From an uncultured Clostridia bacterium (GTDB lineage Bacteria > Bacillota > Clostridia > Christensenellales > Aristaeellaceae): 6,416 nt of DNA. The notes beneath the pieces are model-generated. The model searched no databases. It was not told the DNA's origin and saw only the letters and a list, made by a program, of their open reading frames with translations. The DNA lies in the NCBI GenBank assembly GCA_947600345.1, contig CANQGC010000172.1:1-6416 (forward strand), given 5' to 3'. Both the position numbers and the translations under genes were made by a program. Within the stretch, counting starts at the first letter, position 1, and the number at the start of each line of letters is the position of its first letter. This document shows, piece by piece, positions 1 to 5,291 of this stretch.

Positions 1-342
1 GGCCAACTCCGGGACGCTTCGCACCTGAAGTCGTGGCTGACGCGCATCGTGATCAACGAGTGCCGCAACCTCCAGCGCCGCGCCCACAAGCAGATCCGCG
101 CGGCGGAGGCCAGCATTGCGGAGCTGCGCGCGCCCGGCCCGCCCGAGGCGCTCGATCTGGAGGCGGCGCTGTCCACGCTGGACGAGAGGTACCGGCTCGT
201 GCTGCTGCTCTACTACGCGGAGAACTACTCCACGCGGGAGATCGCCAAGCTGCTCTCGATCTCCGAGGGCAACGTGCGGCAGCGAATGTCGGCGGGGCGA
301 AAGATGATGAAGGGGAGGTTGACGGGCGATGCCGGGGAATGA
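1..342 (+). CDS. ECF-type RNA polymerase sigma factor, 3' part (5' end outside window)
   Basis: The reading frame is open from the first base, so the gene begins upstream; 113 residues are visible. They start at the end of sigma region 2 (SHLKSWLTRIVINECRN, window residues 7-23, the usual 'WL.rI.iN.crn' segment) and run through a linker into region 4 (about residues 54-105). Region 4 reads ALSTLDERYRLVLLLYY, then a helix-turn-helix STREIAKLLSISEGNVRQRM that recognises the -35 element. The product should direct core RNA polymerase to a small regulon in response to an envelope signal. The last 14 nt overlap the next gene, a membrane protein with anti-sigma features, which is the classic sigma/anti-sigma arrangement. 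No region 3 is present between regions 2 and 4, which supports the ECF class. The GTG at 49 is an internal codon, not a start. The family call is secure; the ECF subgroup and regulon cannot be read here. Confidence 0.93.
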   Translation, partial: GQLRDASHLKSWLTRIVINECRNLQRRAHKQIRAAEASIAELRAPGPPEALDLEAALSTLDERYRLVLLLYYAENYSTREIAKLLSISEGNVRQRMSAGRKMMKGRLTGDAGE

Positions 343-790
343 GCGCGACGCGCTGCGCGATTTGGATTGGTCGAAGGTCTATGCTCGAGTGCCGGAAGAG
401 GTGCGCGATGGCGTGCGCGTGGCGCACCTGCGCATCCGGCAGCGCGAGCTTCGCAGGCAGAAGCAGCGCCGCAGGCTGCGCTGGGCGGCCTGCGCGGCGG
501 CGTGCCTGGCGCTGGTGGTGGGCGCGTCTCTGCTGCTGTTGAACGGAAAGGGACGGGCGCCGGACCAGGTGGTGCCGCTCGCCCCGGAGGTGTTGGCGCT
601 GCGCGGCGGGGACGTGGTCTACGCCTCCCGGGCGGATGAATTCTATCACGTGCGGCGGGACTGCCCGAGGGCCGGGGAGCGGTGCGTGGCGCTGAAGCTC
701 GTCACGGCGCTGGAGTTTGAGAAGGAGCTCTGCCCGGAGTGCGGGGCGAACTATGCGGTGGAGCCGCGCGGGGAGGACGAGGCGCGATGA
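329..790 (+). CDS. Probable membrane-anchored anti-sigma factor with extracellular His/Cys (zinc-type) motif
   Basis: 153 residues. The start is ATG 329, preceded by GGGGAGG at 312-318 (10 nt spacing). The cytoplasmic N-terminus (1-51) contains DLDWSKVYARVPEEVRDGV, resembling the short sigma-binding helices of Bacillota anti-sigma factors, followed by a very basic stretch (RQKQRRRLR) that fits the positive-inside rule. One membrane helix spans about residues 52-71. The outer part (72-153) holds Y106-H107, C112, C119 and C135-P-E-C138. His107, Cys112, Cys135 and Cys138 are plausible ligands of one metal ion, probably zinc. The same motif recurs in the next gene. The gene overlaps the sigma gene by 14 nt and the next gene by 4 nt (ATGA), so the three are translationally coupled. 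The likely role is holding the sigma factor at the membrane until an extracellular cue acts on the His/Cys domain. Anti-sigma function is inferred from topology and position; the N-terminus is too short and divergent for a firm family call. Confidence 0.75.
   Translation: MPGNERDALRDLDWSKVYARVPEEVRDGVRVAHLRIRQRELRRQKQRRRLRWAACAAACLALVVGASLLLLNGKGRAPDQVVPLAPEVLALRGGDVVYASRADEFYHVRRDCPRAGERCVALKLVTALEFEKELCPECGANYAVEPRGEDEAR
770..777 (+). promoter_or_regulatory. Ribosome binding site that fixes the start at 787
   Basis: GGGGAGGA lies 9 nt before ATG 787. It lies within the end of the preceding gene. It favours ATG 787 over an in-frame GTG at 739, which would prepend 16 residues and bury the signal peptide. 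Confidence 0.75.
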
Positions 791-2544
791 GGAAGGGACT
801 TGCGATGCTGCTGGCGCTCTCGCTGGCGCTGATCGCCCCGGCGCTGGCCGAGGCGGAGGGCTACTGGACGAACAACGAGGACATCTACTACCACGCCCTG
901 GAGAACTGCGGCGGGGTCGAGGGCAGGGTTCCCATCTCACTGGAGGGCGCGGCGGAGTTTGAGAAGTACCCCTGCCCGGTGTGCGTGCCGGACGAGGACG
1001 ACGGGGACGAACCCACGGCTGCGGCGCGGTACAGCGTGATCGTCGTGCGCTTCTCCGATTCCTGGCTGGCGAAGCAGGAGCTGACCGGCGTGTTCGGCTT
1101 CATGGGCGAGGCGATCTACGAGGGCGCGGAGGCGGAGCGGATGCGCGCGGAGCTGCTCCACGGCGAAGCCTACGCAAATTTCCCCGAGGATGGAACGCAG
1201 GTCTGGGCGCTTGCCCCCGACTTGCTCGAGCAGGACGGGGACGAGGCGCTCTGCACGCTCCTTTGCCGCCGCCACATCGGTTCCGCCTGGTACGTGATCC
1301 TGCTCCCCACGCAGCGCTTCGGCGATTCCTGGGAGATGTACTGGCGCGTGAACGCCGATCAAGTCTGGATGGAGGGTGGCGCGCTGCACACGTGCTTCGA
1401 GCGGCAGACGGTCGAGGAGCATCGCGCGCTGAAGCTTGCGCTCCTGCACGGCTCGGAGCCGGAGTACAGCCGGGATGGCGAGCCGGAGGTTCGCGTGTAT
1501 CAGGCGCTGGACACCCACGTGGCCGTGATCTACGAATCCGACCCGGACGAGAACTTGCTGCAAGACGTGGAGCTGCGCATCGGCGGGGAGTACGCCGGCA
1601 CGATGCAGGGCCGCCTGCAGGATGGGCGCGCCATCTACTACAGCGCGTTGACCGAGGGCGAAATGAACGCCCTGCGCAATGGAGCAGCGGTGGAGCTCGC
1701 GCGCGAATCCCCGGCGGAGGGCGCAGACTTCAGCGGCACCCCCTACGCCGCGGCGGTCTACGGCAGCAGCGAGAGGATGGGCATCGTCGACCGGGACGGC
1801 AACTGGGTCGTGCAGCCGGAGTACGATTTCATCTATCGTCAGAGCGCGGAGGAGGCCCACGCGACCACGCCCACGCCCTTTTTCTGCAACCGCAAAGGCG
1901 GCGGCTCGGTGATTCTGGACGGCGATACGCTGGAGGTTCTGTTTGAGTGCGAACGCAACGCCTGCTATGAAAACCCCGCGGTGTTCCGGGAGATCGGGGA
2001 CGCGTCCGCGTTCTGGGCGGGTGAATCCTGCATCTTCCGCTCGCTGGCGGACGGCAGCGCGCTGTTCGAGTATGCGGGCCAGGAAGCCTGCGGCTGGTGG
2101 CCGGACGCCGGATACCGGGTGCTGGCGGAAGGGGAGCCCCAGCGCATGGTGGCCGTGAAGGGCGACGGCGCGGACGCGCAGATGTCGCTGATCGACAACC
2201 GCGGGGAGTCGATCCCCGGCGTGACCCATCAGCGCATCACGCCGCTCTACTGGAAGGGCGAGCGCGGCGTCTTCCTCGCGGAGAAGTTCGATCCGGGGCA
2301 GTACGTGGGCGCGGGCTTTGGAGAAAACCGGACGACCTACGACCTGAGCGGCGGCGCCTACGACGGCCGCGCGTGCTACGGTTCGGACTGGCGCTGCGGC
2401 CTGATCGACGAGGACGGCAGCGCGCTGACGGAGATGAAGTACGTGAGCATAGCTTGCTCGACGGACGGCACCATCTCACTGATCGGCGAGGACGGAAGCA
2501 TTGAGACGCTGACGCTCGATGCGCTGCTGGGCGAAGGGGCGTGA
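787..2544 (+). CDS. Secreted WG-repeat-like protein with N-terminal His/Cys motif
   Basis: 585 residues from ATG 787. The first 21 residues are a signal peptide: MRK, a Leu/Ala-rich core, and an ALA site before E22, without a lipobox cysteine, so the product is probably released or held at the wall. Next comes the same His/Cys motif as in the upstream membrane protein: YYH36, C41, AEFEK, C63-P-V-C66. An acidic linker (DEDDGDE) follows, then about 230 residues (roughly 80-315) I do not recognise. The C-terminal part has WG-like repeats. The clearest is MGIVDRDGNWVVQPEYDFI at 331-349; degenerate copies start near 466 (MSLIDNRGESI) and 538 (GLIDEDGSAL). WG repeats form beta-rich folds of unknown, probably binding, function. 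The 4-nt ATGA overlap with the anti-sigma candidate argues for a shared pathway, for example as an accessory sensor or ligand-binding partner. That role is inference; signal peptide and motifs are seen directly. Confidence 0.85.
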   Translation: MRKGLAMLLALSLALIAPALAEAEGYWTNNEDIYYHALENCGGVEGRVPISLEGAAEFEKYPCPVCVPDEDDGDEPTAAARYSVIVVRFSDSWLAKQELTGVFGFMGEAIYEGAEAERMRAELLHGEAYANFPEDGTQVWALAPDLLEQDGDEALCTLLCRRHIGSAWYVILLPTQRFGDSWEMYWRVNADQVWMEGGALHTCFERQTVEEHRALKLALLHGSEPEYSRDGEPEVRVYQALDTHVAVIYESDPDENLLQDVELRIGGEYAGTMQGRLQDGRAIYYSALTEGEMNALRNGAAVELARESPAEGADFSGTPYAAAVYGSSERMGIVDRDGNWVVQPEYDFIYRQSAEEAHATTPTPFFCNRKGGGSVILDGDTLEVLFECERNACYENPAVFREIGDASAFWAGESCIFRSLADGSALFEYAGQEACGWWPDAGYRVLAEGEPQRMVAVKGDGADAQMSLIDNRGESIPGVTHQRITPLYWKGERGVFLAEKFDPGQYVGAGFGENRTTYDLSGGAYDGRACYGSDWRCGLIDEDGSALTEMKYVSIACSTDGTISLIGEDGSIETLTLDALLGEGA

Positions 2545-2591
2545 ACGTGCGAAGATTCAGCCGCTGCCTGACGCCGCAATCCGGCGGCCCT

Positions 2592-2619
2592 CGATCCCCG
2601 CGCTTCGGCGCGGGGATCG
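2592..2619 (+). terminator. Terminator of the sigma/anti-sigma operon
   Basis: A perfect 12-bp stem (CGATCCCCGCGC paired with GCGCGGGGATCG) is closed by a TTCG loop in the C(UUCG)G context, an exceptionally stable tetraloop. It begins 47 nt after the stop at 2544. The following bases (TTGCTGTGTTGCTTTCT) are T-rich but interrupted, so termination may be less than complete. Confidence 0.82.
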
Positions 2620-2627
2620 TTGCTGTG

Positions 2628-2656
2628 TTGCTTTCTCCCGAGGATCGTGGTAAAAT
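2628..2656 (+). promoter_or_regulatory. Promoter candidate P1 of the PARG-ARH operon
   Basis: TTGCTT (2628-2633), a 17-nt spacer and TAAAAT (2651-2656), with TGG immediately before the -10 forming an extended -10. The -10 matches consensus at 5 of 6 positions and the -35 at 3 of 6. It lies just after the upstream terminator and in the only sizeable gene-free stretch, as expected for the promoter of the next operon. The predicted transcript would start near 2663. Confidence 0.55.
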
Positions 2657-2670
2657 CGAGCCAGGCTCCG

Positions 2671-2699
2671 CAATTGTCGCCCGCCGGGCGACAAAATTG
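2671..2699 (+). repeat. Inverted repeat / hairpin in the gene-free stretch
   Basis: TTGTCGCCC (2674-2682) pairs perfectly with GGGCGACAA (2686-2694) around a 3-nt loop. An alternative outer pairing, CAATT with AATTG, extends it to 2671-2699 with a two-base bulge. No T-run follows, so it is not a simple terminator. It sits between the two promoter candidates and would lie in the leader of any P1 transcript. It could be a protein-binding palindrome, a leader RNA structure, or a small dispersed intergenic repeat. Confidence 0.6.
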
Positions 2700-2710
2700 C
2701 TCCTCCGCTC

Positions 2711-2719
2711 TGCTAAAAT
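2711..2719 (+). promoter_or_regulatory. Second extended -10 element (candidate P2)
   Basis: TGCTAAAAT repeats the P1 core TGGTAAAAT 63 nt downstream and is followed by a similar purine-rich stretch. No convincing -35 lies 16-18 nt upstream, where the hairpin arm sits, so this would rely on the TGN extension or be activator-dependent. The transcript would start near 2726 and its first structure would be a 7-bp hairpin (CGGGAGC 2731-2737 with GCTCCCG 2741-2747) ahead of the ribosome binding site. Confidence 0.4.
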
Positions 2720-2765
2720 GAAGCTGTGGCCGGGAGCGAGGCTCCCGCTGCCGCGAAAATCTGCG

Positions 2766-2773
2766 AGAGGAGA
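2766..2773 (+). promoter_or_regulatory. Ribosome binding site that fixes the start at 2783
   Basis: AGAGGAGA with core AGGAG at 2768-2772 lies 10 nt before ATG 2783. The in-frame GTG at 2726 has no such site and coincides with the predicted P2 transcription start, so 2783 is preferred. Confidence 0.7.
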
Positions 2774-2782
2774 GCGTTTACA

Positions 2783-3172
2783 ATGGCGGAGAGGATTCGC
2801 GAGGGAAGGCCCTGTCACATCTTTGAAATGGACGACGTTCATCAGGCATGGGACGACCGGCAGTGGGAGATCGCCGAGGACTACGGAGGCGAGTGCGGGG
2901 ATCACTTCCTGTACGAGTGGGACGAGGGCTGCCGCATGCTGTACCGCTGCGAGAAGTGCGGGGGCTACGCCCTCGGGCAGCACTCCGAGTTTCACGGCAT
3001 GGAAAAGGACGGCTACTACCACGACTTCTTCCCCGTGAGCGGTCCGGCGGAGGCCGAGGAGCTCAACCGCCGCTACAGCGGCGACGACATTCGGGACGCG
3101 TTCCACCGGCGGAACAAGCGGTTTTTGATGATCACGAACGGCAGCACCTATTGGTCGAGGGGGGAGAAGTGA
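2783..3172 (+). CDS. Small CxxC protein coupled to the ADP-ribose hydrolase gene; unrecognised family
   Basis: 129 residues from ATG 2783, no signal peptide or membrane segment, so probably cytosolic. I do not recognise a named family. The N-terminus (about 1-35) has the pattern HIFEMDDVHQAWDDRQWEIA. The centre holds a knuckle CRMLYRCEKCGGYALGQ followed by SEFHG, a Tyr-rich acidic segment DGYYHDFFPV, and a helix AEAEELNRRYSG. The CxxC with nearby Cys and His residues could bind zinc, though a full four-ligand set is not certain. The C-terminus ends in a basic and aromatic stretch (RRNKRFLMITNGSTYW). The stop codon TGA at 3170-3172 is followed immediately by the ATG of the next gene, with no spacer, so the two are almost certainly co-translated and functionally linked. 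It may be a substrate adaptor, regulator or protection factor for the hydrolase; this is inference from position only. Confidence 0.85.
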   Translation: MAERIREGRPCHIFEMDDVHQAWDDRQWEIAEDYGGECGDHFLYEWDEGCRMLYRCEKCGGYALGQHSEFHGMEKDGYYHDFFPVSGPAEAEELNRRYSGDDIRDAFHRRNKRFLMITNGSTYWSRGEK

Positions 3173-5191
3173 ATGAGGAGCGAGGGCGCGCAGGCCAACC
3201 TGGCGGCGCTGGAGGAGACGCTGGGGATACTGAAGGAGGGGCGCTATCGCCTGGGGAGCCGGACGGTGACGCTCAAGCTCAGCCCGGAGCGAATGCGCGG
3301 CGCGATCTACTGCGACGCCGAGGCGGTGGCGAAGCTTCGCGCGCGCGGGAGGGCGCTCGGGCCCGGCGGCGGGCGCTGCGCCTACCGCGTGGTGGAAGCG
3401 GATTCCTTCCGCGCCGCCCGGGAGCTGAGCGCGGATCTGGAGCCCCGCGCGGGCGGCAGCCGCGTGCTGGTGCTGAACTTCGCCAACCCGGTCTCGCCGG
3501 GCGGAGGCGTCCGCCGCGGCGCGCAGGCCCAGGAGGAGGACCTCTGCCGCGCGAGCTCGCTGCTGATGTCGCTGGAGAGCGAGGCGGCGCGGCCCTACTA
3601 CGAGGCGCACCGCGCGCTCGGCTCCGCGCTGGCCAGCGACGCGATGCTGTTCACCCCGGAGGTCGAGATTATTCGCGGCGATGACGGCTGCCTCCTGGCG
3701 GAGACCGCGGTGGTATCCGTGCTGACCTGCGCCGTGCCGGCCGTCTCCCTCGGGAGGGCGGAGCTTTCGCGGGAGGAGCTCTCGCGCCTGCTGCGCGACC
3801 GCATTCGGGGCATGCTCAGCGTGGCGGCGGATCGCGGGTGCGACGCGCTCGTGCTGGGCGCCTGGGGCTGCGGCGCGTTCGGCAACGATCCGAAGCAGGT
3901 GGCGGCGGCCTTCGCCGAGGCGCTGAGGGAGTTCGAGCATGAGCGGGGAAACCCGTTTCGGGTCGTCACCTTCGCCATCGTGGACGGCTCCGGCGAGAAG
4001 GCCAGGCTCCGGGCGTTCCAGCGGCAGTTTTGCCCGCCGCTGCGCGAGGGCGTGGAGGCGCGGCAGGCGAGGGTGTGGCATGACCGCATCCGCGGCTGCC
4101 TGCTCGGCGGCGCCATCGGCGACGCGCTGGGCACGCCCGTGGAATTCATGAGCTGGGACGAGATTCGCGGCAGGTACGGCGCGGAGGGCATCCGGGAGTA
4201 CGAGATGGACCGCTGGTCGAGCCTGGCGCTGATCTCCGATGACACCCAGATGGCGCTCTTCACCGCCTGCGGCCTGCTCTGCGCCCGCACCCAGAGGGCG
4301 CTCGCAAAGGGCGCCGGCGCGACCGCCGCGCCGACGACGCGCTTTCTGCACCGGGCGTACCTCGACTGGCTGGCGACGCAGGAGGAGGTGGAGGAGCCAC
4401 CCGCGTCCTGGATCATGCGCCGCGACGAGCTGTTCGACCGGCGCGCGCCGGGCAACACCTGCCTGTCGGCGCTCGCCTCCGGCAGGATGGGCTCCACGCG
4501 CAGGCGCATCAATCATAGCAAGGGCTGCGGCGGCGCGATGCGCGTGGCCCCGGTGGGCCTGCTCCACCCCGAATGGGCGGGCGAGAAGCTGGATGCCCTC
4601 GACCGCCTGGGCGCGGAGGCCGCCGCCATCACCCACGGCCATCCCATGGGCTTCATTCCCGCAGCGTTTCTGACCCACGCCATCCATCGCTGCGCGTTCC
4701 GGAGCGAGGAGGACGAGACGCTGCCGGGCATCCTCGCGGAGGCGCTCGCCGCCGTGGAGCGGCTCTACGCGGAGGAACCCGAGCTCGCGGACTTCTCCCA
4801 GCTGATGCGCGATGCGATGGAGCTCGCGAACGGCGAGCGCGGCGACCCGGAGAACATCGATGCCCTCGGCGGCGGCTGGTGCGGCGATTCGGCGGTGGCC
4901 ATCGCGGTCTACTGCGCGCTTCGCCACGGGTGGGCGTTCGACGAGGCGGTGATCGCGGCGGTCAACCACTCCGGCGACAGCGATTCCACCGCCGCGATCG
5001 CCGGGAACCTCCTCGGCGCGTGGCTGGGCTGCGATCGGATCCAGCGGAAGTGGAAGCAAAACCTCGAGCTCTCCGGCCTGGTGCTGGAGCTCGCGGACGA
5101 CATTTGCATGCTGGATGTCGCGGCCGGCTTCGACCGCCTGTGGCTGGAGCGCTACGGCGCCCGCGCCGAAGCCGCCGGTCCGGAATGCTAA
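3173..5191 (+). CDS. Bifunctional ADP-ribose hydrolase: microbial PARG (TIGR02452/PF10021) fused to ADP-ribosylglycohydrolase (ARH/DraG, PF03747)
   Basis: 672 residues from ATG 3173, with a GGGGAGA site 6 nt upstream inside the end of the preceding gene. Residues 1 to about 285 match a microbial-type poly(ADP-ribose) glycohydrolase. VLNFANPVSPGGG leads to the signature GGG (110-112), seven residues, then QEE (120-122), where the second Glu is the expected catalytic acid. Further family blocks are LFTPEVEIIRGDDG and GAWGCGAFGNDP (229-240). After a short linker, W302 opens a complete ARH domain of about 370 residues: IRGCLLGGAIGDALG (306-320), metal site SDDTQM (355-360), NHSKGCGGAMRVAP, THGHPMG (487-493), GGWCGDSAVA (near 568) and second metal site GDSDST (601-606). 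PARG-fold enzymes cut ribose-ribose bonds in ADP-ribose chains; ARH enzymes use Mg2+ and cut ADP-ribose from Arg, Ser or related acceptors. Both active sites look intact, so one cytosolic protein may remove both chain and anchor. The native substrate (protein, nucleic acid or small molecule) is unknown. Confidence 0.93.
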   Translation: MRSEGAQANLAALEETLGILKEGRYRLGSRTVTLKLSPERMRGAIYCDAEAVAKLRARGRALGPGGGRCAYRVVEADSFRAARELSADLEPRAGGSRVLVLNFANPVSPGGGVRRGAQAQEEDLCRASSLLMSLESEAARPYYEAHRALGSALASDAMLFTPEVEIIRGDDGCLLAETAVVSVLTCAVPAVSLGRAELSREELSRLLRDRIRGMLSVAADRGCDALVLGAWGCGAFGNDPKQVAAAFAEALREFEHERGNPFRVVTFAIVDGSGEKARLRAFQRQFCPPLREGVEARQARVWHDRIRGCLLGGAIGDALGTPVEFMSWDEIRGRYGAEGIREYEMDRWSSLALISDDTQMALFTACGLLCARTQRALAKGAGATAAPTTRFLHRAYLDWLATQEEVEEPPASWIMRRDELFDRRAPGNTCLSALASGRMGSTRRRINHSKGCGGAMRVAPVGLLHPEWAGEKLDALDRLGAEAAAITHGHPMGFIPAAFLTHAIHRCAFRSEEDETLPGILAEALAAVERLYAEEPELADFSQLMRDAMELANGERGDPENIDALGGGWCGDSAVAIAVYCALRHGWAFDEAVIAAVNHSGDSDSTAAIAGNLLGAWLGCDRIQRKWKQNLELSGLVLELADDICMLDVAAGFDRLWLERYGARAEAAGPEC

Positions 5192-5205
5192 CTGTGCGTT
5201 AAATC

Positions 5206-5252
5206 CAGAAAGAAAATCCCCCCGCCCGGCTTGCGGGGGGATTTTCTTTCTG
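5206..5252 (+). terminator. Strong terminator of the PARG-ARH operon, probably bidirectional
   Basis: A perfect 20-bp stem pairs 5206-5225 with 5233-5252 around a 7-nt loop (CCGGCTT), 14 nt after the stop codon. The upper part is a run of six C pairing with six G; the lower part pairs AGAAAGAAAA with TTTTCTTTCT. The T-rich arm therefore serves as the U-tract after the GC stem, and the mirror-image A-rich arm would do the same for transcripts arriving from the other strand. Confidence 0.9.
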
Positions 5253-5259
5253 CTAGCAT
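5231..5259 (+). promoter_or_regulatory. Promoter candidate of the substrate-binding protein gene, overlapping the terminator
   Basis: TTGCGG (5231-5236), a 17-nt spacer and TAGCAT (5254-5259) preceded by TGC as an extended -10. The -35 falls in the loop and 3' arm of the terminator and the -10 begins two bases after the stem. The transcript would start near 5266 and leave a leader of about 25 nt. The hexamers are weak (3 of 6 and 4 of 6), so the call rests on spacing, the TGN element and position. Confidence 0.5.
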
Positions 5260-5291
5260 GGTTGCAGAAACAAACGAGGAGGGATGCAACG

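Noticed and set aside
739..786. Upstream GTG start for the secreted protein
   Set aside because: It would place 16 residues before a clear signal peptide; ATG 787 has a good ribosome binding site 9 nt upstream and the typical ATGA overlap.
53..940. 295-codon minus-strand open frame opposite the sigma and anti-sigma genes
   Set aside because: Pro/Arg/Ser-rich shadow with no motifs, overlapping three coupled + strand genes.
937..2229. 430-codon minus-strand open frame opposite the secreted protein
   Set aside because: Antisense shadow of a gene with signal peptide and WG-like motifs; rich in Arg, Ala, His and Val without recognisable domains.
2726..2782. Upstream GTG start for the CxxC protein
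   Set aside because: No ribosome binding site, it lies over the leader hairpin and the predicted P2 start, and ATG 2783 has a good site.
2541..3038. + strand 165-codon open frame starting at the end of the secreted protein gene
   Set aside because: It reads through the terminator hairpin and both promoter candidates and then runs out of frame through the CxxC gene; the product is low-complexity after the leader.
2237..5059. 940-codon open frame on the minus strand across the hydrolase operon
   Set aside because: It mirrors the + strand genes, whose GC-rich third positions suppress stops in the antisense frame. Its translation is a low-complexity mix rich in Arg, Ala and Pro with no family motifs, and it runs through the terminator, promoter and hairpin region.
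2783..5191. Toxin-antitoxin module of the DarT/DarG type
   Set aside because: The hydrolase half would fit an antitoxin role, but the small partner shows no ADP-ribosyltransferase motif and no transferase is present in the window.
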